From: Nothophaeocryptopus gaeumannii
Taxonomy: Eukaryota > Ascomycota > Dothideomycetes > Mycosphaerellales > Mycosphaerellaceae
Reading direction: 5' to 3'
Assembly (NCBI GenBank): GCA_031771865.1
Contig: JASISA010000009.1
Span: 806,001-870,000 of the forward strand
Length of the DNA: 64,000 bases
Shown here in pieces: positions 50,031 to 61,084 of the stretch (positions within the stretch are counted from its first letter, which is position 1; the number at the start of each line of letters is the position of its first letter). The notes below the pieces were generated by a model that made no database searches, was not told the origin of the DNA, and saw only the letters and a program-made list of their open reading frames with translations. Position numbers and translations under genes: made by a program.

Positions 50031-51325
50031 TCAGGATCTGAGAAAATCCACAACCTTCTCCCCCCAAACAACCCCCCTCTTGTAAACCCCAAACTCCGGT
50101 ACATTCCCCTTTTCCAACCCTTCAATCGCCACCGCCAACTCCTCTCCATACCCTTCAGCCTTTACATCTTCCAATCGATACTGATACGTCTTGAAAGCAA
50201 ACACTAACGCTTTAGTCCCCGGGAGACGGAAAAGGGTTTGGCGTTCGGAACGGAGACGACAACTTTCGATGGCGACGGTCGCTTTTTGAGAATCGATCTG
50301 TTGTTGGAGGGAGGGAGTGATGGTTGAGTTGAGAGGGGAGGAGGAGGGAGACGAGGTCGAGGGTTTGGTCGACGTTGATAGGGGAATTCCATAACGAGCT
50401 TCCCCAGGTTCGTTGACTTTTTCAGACGTTTTCCCTCCCTCGTACAGATGATTCCCTCCTTCACTGAACAACGCCGAGTTGGTCGTGATGGCCCAATTGC
50501 TTCTCTTCACAGCTTTTCCGCATTCAGTCCTCGCAAAAAACCTGTCCATCGACTTTTCCAGCTTGGCTTTATAACCCGGTACAGGGGTATGGATCGCCGC
50601 AAGAGGCATGCCAATCTTCTTTCGAAGACTGAAGCCAGAGGGGAAACAGCAGACGAAAGCTTCGAGGTGGTAGATGGGAGAACCATCGGGTGCTTTCGAA
50701 GATGGCAGGAGCAGGAGTAAGTCTGTATCCACATGAGAACCTAAGGTATGCAGAGCGGTCTGGGCATTGATGGAGTGGAGGGGGATGGATTCATTTGAAG
50801 CTGTGTTAAGGAGGTGGCGGCCTCGACCCTCGTTCTGCTCGTCTTTGTAGATTTTGGGGAAGCGAGTTGGGAGATAGGTGCCGAACATCCAGTCGTAGAG
50901 TTCTAGAACGGCTGATTTACAGGCTGGGCTGCATTGAATTGTGGCGGCTGCATTCTCGGTCATGATTTGACGTCGTACGTGCATTCGTTCGAGGTAGGTA
51001 TTGTCCATGTCTATGATGTCGGAGAGGGTGATCGTCTCGAGCGCTGGGAGGGTGTCAATAGTAGCATTCCCAATCGAAGCTTCGTTGAGTACGTACCCAT
51101 TGTCAAGTGATATTTGGGCTTGAGTGGCGCATTGCGGATTGGAGACTTTGTCTTCCAGTCAAAGTCCGTCAATGGCTCGATGTTCTGGTATGGATCCTTC
51201 TCCGCCACTGGCAAGGTCTCTTTCTTGTTATCTCGTTGTGCATTCGCTTGTCGTTGAGATAGGAAGTACCATAGGCCGATAGCTGCAAGTAAGCAAAGTG
51301 ATAAGACAAGAAACACTGAGGGCAT
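50031..51325 (-). CDS. DUF3445 protein (heme-dependent oxidative N-demethylase-like), N-terminal membrane anchor
   Basis: Exon 1 (51325-51097), a 53-nt intron (51096-51044, GTACGT...CAG) and exon 2 (51043-50031) give 413 residues. The N-terminus is a membrane helix (VFLVLSLCLLAAIGLWYFL). DUF3445 hallmarks follow: KPKYHLTMG at the splice junction, MDNTYLERMHVRR, a YLPTRFP motif, then CCFPSGFSLRKKIGMPLAAI with HTPVPGYKAKLEKSMDRFF, and a NW motif. Bacterial relatives bind heme and demethylate amines; fungal members are uncharacterised, so the reaction is inference. A Ser/Pro-rich insertion lies at about 305-325, before a C-terminal QTLFRLPGTKALVFAFKTYQ motif. Confidence 0.85.
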
Positions 51326-52167
51326 TGCGTGTCTGGTGTTGTGGTCTTGCGGACGATGGGATGCTTAAGAGCTATAGCAGAAGCGGACAATTCAATGTTA
51401 ACAAGAAGAGAATAATGATGTAGAATTGGAAATACGGAATTGAGTCAACACTTTGGTTGACCGTGATATGCCGTCAAGGTTGAGCTCAGTTGGCCGAGTG
51501 GAGGTGCCGAGGTGACCAATGATGGCAGACTGCAGCGCGCCCTACCAAGGCCCGTGCGCCTCCAGCTGCCATATGCGGCAAGAATGTCCTCGGGGAGGTA
51601 TCAACAATCATATGCATTCGTAGATCGACCAGTAATGAAGCGTGCGGTATCAATTGTATGCACGAAGCGCTGCGCAAACAAAGCCGTCATCACGAAGGTA
51701 TCACGCTGCTGATTTCGAAGGTCGATCGATCTACCAGTGCGAAAATCCGGCAGTCCGACCGTCTAAGATCCAGAGACATATCTCTTCCACGCTGGCGAAG
51801 TGATTCTGCAAGAACACCCAGCATGGGATAAATTTGCACATGTTGTGACGGGCGAGCAATCGCGCCGTTGGCGAACGCAACTTCGAGGTTGTTGCTATTA
51901 ATCAATCAGACTCACTCGCATCTTGCAAAGACACCATTCATACCGTCGCAACGCAGAGTCAGAGCAGTATCTGACTCCGCTGTAAGCCTCATACATCGAC
52001 CGATCCCAGTGCGGAGCGCAGCCAAGCATCGTATCGCAAGAGCCAAAGTAATCCGCTCGCCTGCCGTCGTCATGGCCGTAGGAAGTACCTCCGCGAGGAG
52101 TGTTCACATGTTGAGATTGCTCGAATGATGATAGCGTGCCAGAGCGGAAGGTAGCATCACTCATGAA

Positions 52168-52199
52168 CTCGTAAGATCCTGGTCTCGTAAGATCCTGGT
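52168..52199. repeat. Perfect 16-bp tandem duplication
   Basis: CTCGTAAGATCCTGGT occurs at 52168-52183 and immediately again at 52184-52199, followed by a partial CGCAAGAT. Probably slippage; no gene overlaps. Confidence 0.7.
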
Positions 52200-52521
52200 C
52201 GCAAGATGTAGGACATTTTGTGATAGATGTGGAAGGAAAGGGTAGGCCTATCCAGGAATTCCAGCGTGGGCAGGCCAGTCCTTTATTCCACTACACCATT
52301 TGCACTACCATCGCGATTGACCGCAATGGTTCGGAGGTAGGTGCGAGCAGTTCGTCACGCGGTCTGTGACGATCTATGCGGAAAGGCCAGTAAAGCAAGG
52401 TCCACACCAAAGCTGGCCCATCGCAACGTGTATAATCTGTGCACAAAAGGCCTCCAGTCTGTCGCCCTTGACTTGCGTGAGTTGGCTGACGTGAGTATCT
52501 CCCTCTTCCAGGCGGTGGGAG

Positions 52522-52529
52522 TATAAAAA
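52522..52529 (+). promoter_or_regulatory. Isolated TATAAAAA box
   Basis: A textbook TATA element in a region without a recognised gene. Transcripts from here would start around 52555-52620. It may belong to a small non-coding RNA or be fortuitous. Confidence 0.3.
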
Positions 52530-53038
52530 GCCGCAAGACTCAGCGCAGGCAGGTTGTGCCTCGTGGGTTCTGTGAGACAAAGTCATCAGACGACCTTGCG
52601 ATGGTCCGCAAAGAAGACATGCTCGTAGGCACAAGTAGACTTACTGGCCCTACAATCTCCGATCAAGCAGCTCACAATGATTGCCGCCATCGAATCCTTG
52701 ACTTGGCGCTGAGGCGTGGAGACGTTCCAAAAATCCTGCCTTTCTGAACCAATGCTTTGAGAACGACTGCAGTCAGACTGAAGCAAGTGGGTCTGTTGCA
52801 AAAAGTACGCGGTCCTGCAGTAGCATCTATGGCCCGATGATTCCGACCGTTGCAAAGATTGATGTCTCCCTCCAGCAACGAGGCAATGGGACAAGGCAAC
52901 GGGGTGCCACCCAGCCACGTATTCCATCCCCCAAATGCCATCACTCCAATGGGATGCCGCGGGGAAAGGCGTCGTGCCACCAGCCCTCCCAAGTCGTGCG
53001 GAACCCGGGCCGAGCGGGAAGGTATCATAGCGAGTTGC

Positions 53039-53453
53039 TCAATCTCTCAACTTGGAAGGTTGTTGAGGCATGGTGGAGCTGGATTGCTTTCCAGTCGATG
53101 TCGCTATCGCTGTCGATTCATGCTCCTGGTTTCGTACTCCTGGAATGCTGATGCGGCGTTTACGGCCGCTTGGTCGCTCTGTCAAACTTGGTGCGCGTGG
53201 CCGCTGCTTTCCTCGTGCTCTGCCGCCGATGTACGGAATGTTGTATGTGGAAGTTCGCCAGATGTAAAGCAGGATATCGTATATGATCAAGAAGAGCCAG
53301 GGACCAATGATGAGGAATGCAAGTAGAAGCTGGTACCTTCTCGTTAGTGTGTCCGGTGATGATGTTGCACAGCCGCTGGAAACTTACGAAGAGTCTCGCT
53401 ATCCATGTTTCGAAAGTCGACCAGCTCTCTGGCAGAAGTGAGAGTCTGCCCAT
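53039..53453 (-). CDS. Small single-pass membrane protein, unknown function
   Basis: Two exons on the minus strand (53453-53388 and 53329-53039) with a 58-nt intron (53387-53330, GTAAGT ... CTAAC ... CCAG) join in frame to 118 residues. Exon 1 encodes MGRLSLLPESWSTFETWIAR. Exon 2 opens with a strong membrane helix (LLLAFLIIGPWLFLIIYDIL) followed by LYIWRTSTYNIPYIGGRARG and a basic, Ser-rich tail. Consensus splice signals, the phase match and the uninterrupted membrane helix across the junction support the model. Each exon alone is short, so the gene is easily missed. No family is recognised. Confidence 0.65.
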
Positions 53454-54078
53454 TGTGTTCGTTTGATCTGGTTGAAGAGGTCCAATGAATTGTATGGATC
53501 AAACACTGTTGGCTGGTGAGAAGTTGTTGATGATTGAGGACGCCATCCCAACGACATCGTCACCCCCTGCAGGTGGTCAACAAGCAGGAGCAAGGTTGCA
53601 AGGATCTCTCGGAAGCCGCCAGCCGAAAGCCAGCGGCCTCAATGGCTTGGCGGGATCGTTCCTTCCTCAGGCCGACCTCCTTGCCTTCCTCCAGTCTCCC
53701 TCTTGCCATTGCCACTTCTTCTCCAACTCCACACTTTACCTGTGAGAACAGTCATCAAGCAAGACAGTCTCTTCACCTCGAACCAAGCCCATCTGCTTGA
53801 CTCAAGCAGCTCACGTCCAGCTGTGCTGTGCTTCCTGACAGGTGAAGTGGCACAGCACAGCAGTCAAGCCTCTCGTGACTCCAGGCAGCCTCTGCCTGAT
53901 GCTGATGCCGCACCTTCCTTCGCGGCCTCATCGCTCAAGCCGCGCGCAACCGCACTGCCTTCTTGCTAGAACTCTGACTTCGCCTCACCCACTGCTCACT
54001 TACTCACAGTATCCAACATGAAGTGAAGTGAAACCACATCCTGACAGTGCTCATTGCAACCTCGGTCACACCAGTAAC
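53454..54078. other. Upstream region of the BTB gene
   Basis: 625 bp between divergent starts. It holds the composite hairpin at 53793-53869 (listed separately) and pyrimidine-rich tracts, but no gene. Confidence 0.5.
53793..53869. promoter_or_regulatory. Composite hairpin / dyad upstream of the BTB gene
   Basis: GCTGTGCTGTGC (53820-53831) pairs perfectly with GCACAGCACAGC (53850-53861) across an 18-base loop. Just outside it, GCTTGACT (53795-53802) pairs with AGTCAAGC (53862-53869). The left outer arm is also part of a near-palindrome CTGCTTGA-C-TCAAGCAG (53793-53809). It lies 210-290 bp before the BTB start, so it may be in the promoter or in the 5' leader RNA. Confidence 0.5.
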
Positions 54079-55846
54079 ATGTCACACCCAAATCAGACGA
54101 GAGACTTCTTGACAGCTAGACAAATCTGGGAACGTAGACGCCTCCCTTCTCTTCGAGAACTTGAGCTACAGCCTCTGCTCGACAACTCCGAAGCTCTGGC
54201 TGAGCCGTTTTCAATACAGCTGCCGTCAACTCCTCTGGGTTGGGACCACTACCACAGACAGCTGAACGACGAGCTCGCGCGAAATGAGCAGCACGAGTTC
54301 TCACTCGACGTCAAAACAGAAGCCACCGATTTCACCAAGAAACTACGCGTCAAGGACGACGAGCAACAGCTACAAGAATTACTGTGGCGCGATCTGCACC
54401 AAAGGACAGAAGAGATGAGCCAGACGAATAGCAGCACGAAAGCTGATGAGCCGTCTGCTTCGAAAGTCGGCTACATGTCCAAAGCAAGTCCATTCTCGCT
54501 AGACACCATGCCGCCTGACATGTCATTCCTGGAATGGTACCCTCAAGGAAATGCAACGCTCTCGTATACGAACGACCTGGGAGATGTTGAAACCATATCA
54601 GGATTGAGTCCATGGATCATCGAGGAGCGCAGTTTCCTGCTAGCGCAAGCTTTTGAGGAGTCGCGGACGGGGCCACAACTACATCTCGAATCTCTATCCA
54701 CTCTAACAGCTCGGCCTTTCTTGCAGTTCTTGTATACTGGCGGATACGCATTATCAACATCGACCGGGGAGCCACTGGAAAACGTGCCGACATCTCTATT
54801 GATACACTGTCAGCTGTACAAACTCGCAGATATTTACGATCTTGCCGAGCTCAGATCTTGCACCAACCTCAACATCATTCGCCAATGCGAATTTGGATGC
54901 TCATCTCCAGACAAGCCGACTGATCTGTGTGCAGCCATTGAGTATGTTTACAAGAACATGCGCAAGCAGACTGGTGTAATCGACACAATCATCAATTACT
55001 GCGTGACTTGTTTCCTCAGTCACGCTCTGGCAGATGACTTCGATTTTCGAAGATTGGCGTTCGACCTCAGACCTTTTCATCAGGACCTCGCCAAGGAGAG
55101 TATGAGCAGAGAATTTGATCAGGATAATAGTAAGTCGCGTCAGCAAATCTCACTTGTGACTGTATCAGACTGACCGAATTGCAGTTGCCCAAGCTATCAT
55201 TCAGATGCCATTCAAGCCCTACGTACCGGAGACGTACGCCTCCCGCGAAGACTTCCGTACCAGCGACGTCATCTTCCATTTCCACGGAGATGATGAGATG
55301 GGCCATACGAGTCTCAAGAAGAGGAAGTGTTCCGACGCAGCTCCCGTGCCTACGAGCGATTTGTCCCGAGCCAAGCTGGCCATAAGAACGAAGCAAGACG
55401 CCGCGCGCAGAATGAGAGGGTGGCGTGACGAGGCCGAGGTTACCTTCGGAGGTAGTAACGAGAGGAGGTTATCACGATCGGAAGAGAGTTTCTGGACAGC
55501 AGCGTCCGCCCCTGCTGAGCATGTCGCTGAAGACAGTAGCGATGACGACTTCCCCAAACCCCGGGGTCAACTGCGAGTCGTCAATGCCGATCCTGTGAAG
55601 AATGATCCCGAAGAGGCGATCGATTCAGACTCGGACTTCTGTGTAGTCCCAGGTCCTGCGCCAGTGGAAGAGCTTAGCTTCGAGAGCGACTCTGAAAGCG
55701 AGACTTTAGTGAAGGTCGAGCGCACCAACTCCATGGATGACCTAATATCCACCCTTCCAATTCGAAATCGGACCGCAACGAGCTCGGCCGAGCCATCCAG
55801 CTCTCCTGCAGGCAATTCTTCGGATTCGGAGTGGGATCTTGTATGA
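54079..55846 (+). CDS. BTB/POZ-like domain protein
   Basis: Exon 1 (54079-55129), a 55-nt intron (55130-55184, GTAAGT...CAG) and exon 2 (55185-55846) give 570 residues. The open frame starts earlier but without ATG; 54079 is the first. Residues about 170-290 look like the later part of a BTB fold: an RPFLQFLYTGGYAL motif, then LLIHCQLYKLADIYDLAELR and a following helix bundle (AAIEYVYKNM). The first 150 residues are polar helical sequence. The C-terminal third is disordered and acidic (EDSSDDDFPKP, DSDSDFC) and ends in SDSEWDLV. It differs in size and layout from the two small BTB genes at 4-6 kb. Protein-protein adaptor role inferred. Confidence 0.8.
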
Positions 55847-56397
55847 GCCGACGGCTCTAGAATCTACAGCGCGTCGCCTTAAGCCTTTCGAGCTATGATT
55901 GATGTTTCCGGCAATCGGAGGGCGTACGGGAAAAGCCGTCTCATGATGATATTTTGGAGTTGTTGAGAATGATACGAAGAGGGTTGCAGCACAGCGTTGG
56001 CTAGAACGTAATACGGAATGATTGACAGCGAGGCGTCTTGGAAGGCATCAAAAGGCAGCACAGAACATGCAATCAGTAGACAAGTCTCAAATCGTACGAC
56101 AAGAAGAGGTTTTTGAGAAGGGCGCCTAACTTATAAATCACGCACGAAACAACATGCGGGTTAATGTGATCTGCATTCTGCCGAGAGCCGTCTGTAGCAC
56201 GATGCTCGTTTCGTCGGCATTCGGGCAATAGCATGTCGTCTTTGCTAGTATCGGCTCCTCAAATTGCCACCTTATCTCCATCATACAGATATTCTATTTT
56301 CTCTCCATTTCACCGACGAGACATTTCTTCTCGACTGTTTCCGCCATCGCCAACGCAACAGCATGATTACGCACGCGAAACTTTCCAATTGACTGCG
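55847..56397. other. Intergenic, no gene seen
   Basis: About 550 bases between two plus-strand genes. In-frame ATGs upstream of 56398 (for example 56233) would extend the MFS protein by 55 residues of unlikely sequence. No other signal seen. Confidence 0.45.
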
Positions 56398-58215
56398 ATG
56401 ATGACGAGAGACGACCACCCCAGCCAAACCCCAGACCCGGTCCCTGCCGCGGCTATCTCACACTCAATCTCAGAGTCCCCGAGCGGAGACAGGGCCGATG
56501 GCGGAGGCCAACAACAATATGGCCACCAACAACATAGCAAGAATAAGAATGAGAAATACCATAAGACCACGCAAGCTGCTAGAAGCAACTCCAGCGAAGA
56601 CGACGATGAAGACCAAACAACACCTTCGAAAGCCAACAAATCCTCCATAAGCCATCGCATCTACACCATCCTAACATGGTGTCCTCCCAACTGTCGCTGG
56701 AATCCAGAGTCACCGCCCAAATTCTCTATGTGGCTTAATGTCCTCTTCGGCTTCGCGGGCGCCTTCACTGTCGCAAACCTCTACTACAACCACCCGATCT
56801 TGAACATCCTGGCCAAGGAATTCGGTGTCCCCTACGTGGAAGTTGCCAACATCCCCACCCTCGCACAAGCAGGCTATGCCGCAGGTCTGCTCTTCCTATG
56901 CCCACTAGGAGATATGGTTAGAAGGAGGCCGTTCGTGTTGAGCTTGGTATTTGCGACGGCCACGATGTGTATCGGATTGGCGGCGACGTCCTCCATCGCG
57001 GTATTCCAAGCGATTCAATTCATCACTGGCCTCATGACCGTCACACCCCAACTCATGATGCCCCTGGTAGGCGACCTCGCCCCTCCAAACCGAAGAGCTT
57101 TCGCCCTCTCCATCGTAACCACAGGCCTCATGCTGGGCATCCTCCTCGCCCGTCTCCTCTCCGGAGTCGTAACGCAATTCACTTCCTGGAGAACAATCTA
57201 CTGGCTCTCCGTCGGCTTGCAATACCTCATCTTCATCCTCCTCTTCTGTTTCATGCCGGACTACCCTTCCACAAATCCCGGCCAACTCAAGGGTCTCTAT
57301 TATTTCAAAATGCTCTGGTCCATCGTCATCATGCTCACCAAACATCCCGTCCTCGTACAAGCCTGTCTGGTCTCTTACTTCATCTCCTCCACCTTTACGA
57401 ATTTTTGGACGGTCCTCACATTCCTTTTGGCGGGACCGCCATACAATTACACGCCTGTAGTAATCGGTCTTTTCGCACTCATCGGCATCGCGGCGATGTT
57501 CATCGGTCCTTTATACGCAAAACTGGTCACGGATCGATTCGTCCCGCTATTTACGGTCGTGTTGGGAGTGTGTTGGTGCATGATCGGAATTTGTGTGAGC
57601 ACGTATACGGGAGAATTCACAGTCGCTGGACCGATTATTCAAGCTTTCCTCAACGACTTCGGTATGCAGACATCCCAAATCGCAAATCGATCTGCCATCT
57701 TCACCGTCGAACCGAAGGGACGGAATCGCGTCAATACGGCGTTCATGGTCTTCACATTCGCGGGACAGTTGACCGGTACGTCCGTTGGGGCGAGATTGTA
57801 TGAGCGAGGCGGATGGGTCGCAAGTGGGAGTTATTCAGTAGCGGCGATGGGAGTCGCTATGCTCATAACGCTCGCTCGTGGTCCATGGGAAGAAGGATGG
57901 ATGGGTTGGCATGGGGGTTGGAGTATCTGGAAGAAAGATCGGAATAGCGCGGATGGGAAACCTCAAGGGGCTGGCTCAGCCCCCGAGCCGTTCGCCGGCA
58001 CTGATGAGGAGAAGGCGAAGCATCATGATCAGCATGTGCATAAGCATGGACATAATGATCAGGAAGCGGTGAATGCGACGGAGGCGGAGAAGAGTTTGGA
58101 GATGAGAGCTGCTGAGGGTATGAATACGACAGAAGAAGAAACAACAGATATTGGCGTTGATGATGAGAGTGCCAAGTCTAAAGAGGATGTTATAGAGAAA
58201 CTACCCAAGAGCTAA
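56398..58215 (+). CDS. Major facilitator superfamily transporter
   Basis: Single exon; 605 residues from ATG 56398 (660 if 56233 is used). A polar N-terminus of about 110 residues precedes about 12 membrane helices. The first begins at NVLFGFAGAFTVANLYYNHP. The MFS loop 2-3 signature is seen as GDMVRRRPFVL. The NLYYNHPIL start and PLVGDLAPPNRRAFALSIVT segment resemble the bacterial-type drug:H+ antiporter-like MFS branch rather than sugar porters. The C-terminal cytosolic tail is His-rich (HHDQHVHKHGHND) and acidic, as in some metal-handling proteins. Substrate unknown; drug or small-organic efflux is the general expectation for the branch. Confidence 0.88.
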   Translation: MMTRDDHPSQTPDPVPAAAISHSISESPSGDRADGGGQQQYGHQQHSKNKNEKYHKTTQAARSNSSEDDDEDQTTPSKANKSSISHRIYTILTWCPPNCRWNPESPPKFSMWLNVLFGFAGAFTVANLYYNHPILNILAKEFGVPYVEVANIPTLAQAGYAAGLLFLCPLGDMVRRRPFVLSLVFATATMCIGLAATSSIAVFQAIQFITGLMTVTPQLMMPLVGDLAPPNRRAFALSIVTTGLMLGILLARLLSGVVTQFTSWRTIYWLSVGLQYLIFILLFCFMPDYPSTNPGQLKGLYYFKMLWSIVIMLTKHPVLVQACLVSYFISSTFTNFWTVLTFLLAGPPYNYTPVVIGLFALIGIAAMFIGPLYAKLVTDRFVPLFTVVLGVCWCMIGICVSTYTGEFTVAGPIIQAFLNDFGMQTSQIANRSAIFTVEPKGRNRVNTAFMVFTFAGQLTGTSVGARLYERGGWVASGSYSVAAMGVAMLITLARGPWEEGWMGWHGGWSIWKKDRNSADGKPQGAGSAPEPFAGTDEEKAKHHDQHVHKHGHNDQEAVNATEAEKSLEMRAAEGMNTTEEETTDIGVDDESAKSKEDVIEKLPKS

Positions 58216-58335
58216 TGGCCAATAGCATAGACGACAGTACCTATTGATACACAGCGAGGCATTGGAAAGAACATCAAGTATACAACAACATATAGATACC
58301 TTTCAAACTGCATTGAACTACATCCACCTCATTCC

Positions 58336-59352
58336 TTAAAAAATCGCCACAACATTCGGCGGACTAGCCACACCCCCCGGAACATACACCGGTTTGCTCA
58401 CCACGAAGAAACTCCATCTCTTCTCTTTCGCGCAGTGCTCTGCTAGCTTCTCCAAGTCGAACAGCTCTCCAATAGGCATACCCCAACCGGCCAACATCAC
58501 TTCATGAAGAGCATATTCTTTCTGTGTAGGCCAAGCTTCCCAAGAAGGATGATCCGCCGCACACGCGCTAAAGTTTTCCCACATAAATTCCATGGAAGCT
58601 TCGGATTGTTCGAGACCTGTGAAACGGAGGGGTTGTTTCTGTCTCAACGTCTCGATATCTTCTCGCGAGAGCTTGTTGTAAGCGTTCAAATATCCCGATC
58701 TCACAAAAAGGATATCCCCAAACTGAAACTCCGTCCCCTGATCTTTCGCGACTCGTCGCAGTGTATCCGGACTGAAAGATCCCGTTTCGAAAGCTTCATG
58801 TTCGATATTGTTTTTGAGTCTCCAGGTGTGATAGTCCAGTAACACCCCTCTACCAACGATGCCTTTTTCTGCCCAGGCTCCTATGCCTAGGTTGTTTGTT
58901 TTTTCTACGCCGTTGCGGCCGTGGATCTCATCCAACGTCACTCCATTATAGAACTTGGCTTCTTTCTGGTAGGCGAAATGGCGAAGACCGTCCCATTGGG
59001 AGGAGGATTGGGTGTTGAATGTCCAGACGTCATCGTTGACGATGCGGGGAGGTTTTTGGTAGACATTCTTAGAGAAGGCTTGTCGGTTGAAGAGGGGAAC
59101 GTCGGCTTGCGCGTCGAGGGGCCAGTCGAGGTTTATGCGGTGGCCGGTTTGGATCTCGGAGGCGGCGGACTTGACGGTGGGATCGGTGAGGCGGTTGAGG
59201 GTGCCGAGTTGGTCGTTCTTTCCGTAGCTAGACGAGGTGAGCGCTCATTGCTAGTGGGAGGCAGCATGTCTGACTTACAGGCCCCAAGCGTTGTGGTGAG
59301 GACCATTCTTGTCGAGAGGGAGGTCGGAGAACTTTGGGATTGAGGAAGCCAT
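58336..59352 (-). CDS. Cyclase-family (PF04199, kynurenine-formamidase-like) hydrolase
   Basis: Exon 1 (59352-59279), a 51-nt intron (59278-59228, GTAAGT...TAG) and exon 2 (59227-58336) give 321 residues. Family features are the N-terminal PHHNAWGLYGKNDQLGTLNR, then SSQWDGLRHFAYQ, FYNG near the metal site, GIVGRGVLLD, GDILFVRSGY and the late HEVMLAGWGMPIGE. Bacterial members hydrolyse formylkynurenine or isatin with metal-bound His/Asp residues. The classic HxGTHxDxxxH is replaced by the fungal variant DGLRHF, so the substrate is uncertain. The gene converges with the MFS gene, whose stop lies 120 bp away. Confidence 0.9.
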
Positions 59353-59965
59353 TGGACCTGTGGGCGTTGTTTATGCTGTTGCAAAGGACCTTGATGGCAA
59401 GAGAGATGGTGCTTGTCCCTACCTTGGTCGGAAGCTTGTCAGCTATACTTGGTTGTCACAACCACCTCTATGCTTATGAAGTAGGGCACTATTGTTGTTA
59501 GCCGGCCCCGGTGAGATAGCTCCTGCGACGTCGCTGGTGATGAGGAGCTGTGAAGTGGAGAGGCGGAGGCAAATGGCCCGAGGGAAAGGCTCGCCATCAT
59601 GGCGGATTTCGACATTTCCCGCCTCAGTAGCCATTCGTACGAATTGGTAGTTTGATGCCCAGCGAATTTCGTGTAATCCGTCACCAGGAATGGCCCAGGA
59701 CCACAGGTTGATAGATGGCCCCGGGCGATGGGGAGGTGGTGCGTACGCGCTCACAAATCGAGGGTGAGAGTCGACCGAAAGACCCCGCGGGCCCCCTGTT
59801 GGAGCGCCTCACATCCATGAGATGGCGCCGAGCATGATGAGTACGAGATGAAGGCGGATCAAATGCTCACAACGGGCATGTGATGGATTGTTGGATATTT
59901 GTGATCAGAAAGATGGCGAAGGTGAGGCCTTCCAATGCGGATCAGCGCGGGGCCGAACTTCTATC
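59353..59965. other. Intergenic with one weak minus-strand frame
   Basis: A 103-codon minus frame at 59443-59754 reads fairly protein-like (INLWSWAIPGDGLHEIRW and so on) with no gene opposite. It lacks any family signature and has no intron support, so I do not call it a gene. The rest is promoter sequence. Confidence 0.35.
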
Positions 59966-61084
59966 ATGACTTCACGTCTTCGATCTCACCATCAGACGAA
60001 CGCTTTACGGAATGGCATGACCCAAGACCTCATCGACATATTCGAGCATTGTGCCAGTATGGAGAAGCCAAGGAAACCATCTCGGAACCCATATCACCGA
60101 CCCTCTCTCTACCTTCAACTGCTTTCACCATTGAGACTCCTCGCCCGCATCCTCGACTTGATCTTCTCACTCCTTCGACCACATAACCCAAACAGACAAA
60201 ATATCACGCTCGTATGCATATCTGACACCCACACACTTATTCCCGAAGATGTCCCATACGGCGATGTATTAATCCACGCCGGCGACCTCACAAACGCCGG
60301 AACACCCAAAGAACTGCAAGCCCAAATCAATTGGCTCCAATCCCTACCTCACCAATACAAGATTATAATAGCAGGCAACCACGACTCCCACCTCGACCCA
60401 CGCAGCCGAGGCACTTTACCTCTCAAGGACCGCAACGAAGATATCAATTGGCGAGACATTACTTACCTCCAAGACTCCCACACCACGCTCACCTTCCCAA
60501 ACCGCGGCAGCTCATACTCCGGCCAACCCGCCACCCTCAAAATCTTCGGCTCTCCCTATGTCCCTTTAGTAGGAGGTCCCGAACACGCTTTCCAACATCC
60601 CAAAAAGGACGATGTCTGGTCCGACAAGGTACCCTCCGACACAGACGTCCTAATAACCCATTCTCCACCATTCGGGAGGTTGGATCTGCCTGGTGTGCAA
60701 GCCATGGGCGATCCGAATTTGCTCGCAGAAGTGCGGAGAGTCAAGCCGAAGGTACATGTATTCGGACATATCCACGCCGGTCGATCGGATGTATTCGGGA
60801 GGTTGAAGGGCGGACAGGAGGTTGTGAGGTGGGATTTAGCAGAACAGCATTATGAGGGGTTGATGAGGAGGACGTCGGCGGAGAGATTGTTTGAAGCGAT
60901 TTGGAGATTATGGGATCTGGTTGCTTGGTATCATTTCGTAGGGTTTTGGTTTTGGGGTTCGAGGATGGTAGCGATGGAATGGGCATTTGGAGTTGAGACG
61001 CCGCGCACGATAATGCTGAATGCTGCTTTGGTGTATGAGGATGAGGGGAGATTGGGGAATGGGGTGCAGGTTGTGCATCTTTGA
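59966..61084 (+). CDS. Calcineurin-like metallophosphoesterase
   Basis: Single exon; 372 residues from ATG 59966. ATGs at 60017 and 60059 are alternatives and I cannot decide between them. A hydrophobic helix (LYLQLLSPLRLLARILDLIF) near the N-terminus may anchor it to a membrane. All five metallophosphoesterase motifs are present in order: ISDTH, HAGDLTN, IIAGNHD, ITHSPPFG and HVFGHIHAGR. These give the two-metal active site. It resembles the MPPED1/2-type and fungal rhamnogalacturonate-lyase-neighbour class only generally, and the substrate is unknown. The C-terminus carries a second Trp-rich hydrophobic stretch. It converges with SFH5. Confidence 0.9.
   Translation: MTSRLRSHHQTNALRNGMTQDLIDIFEHCASMEKPRKPSRNPYHRPSLYLQLLSPLRLLARILDLIFSLLRPHNPNRQNITLVCISDTHTLIPEDVPYGDVLIHAGDLTNAGTPKELQAQINWLQSLPHQYKIIIAGNHDSHLDPRSRGTLPLKDRNEDINWRDITYLQDSHTTLTFPNRGSSYSGQPATLKIFGSPYVPLVGGPEHAFQHPKKDDVWSDKVPSDTDVLITHSPPFGRLDLPGVQAMGDPNLLAEVRRVKPKVHVFGHIHAGRSDVFGRLKGGQEVVRWDLAEQHYEGLMRRTSAERLFEAIWRLWDLVAWYHFVGFWFWGSRMVAMEWAFGVETPRTIMLNAALVYEDEGRLGNGVQVVHL

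Larger units (their letters stand above)
51326..53038. other. 1.7-kb intergenic region with an orphan TATA box and a tandem duplication
   Basis: No gene supported. A consensus TATAAAAA stands at 52522-52529. The first ATG after it (52601) opens only a 48-codon frame without features. Sixteen bases (CTCGTAAGATCCTGGT) are tandemly duplicated at 52168-52199. Other frames are short or lack an ATG. Confidence 0.45.
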
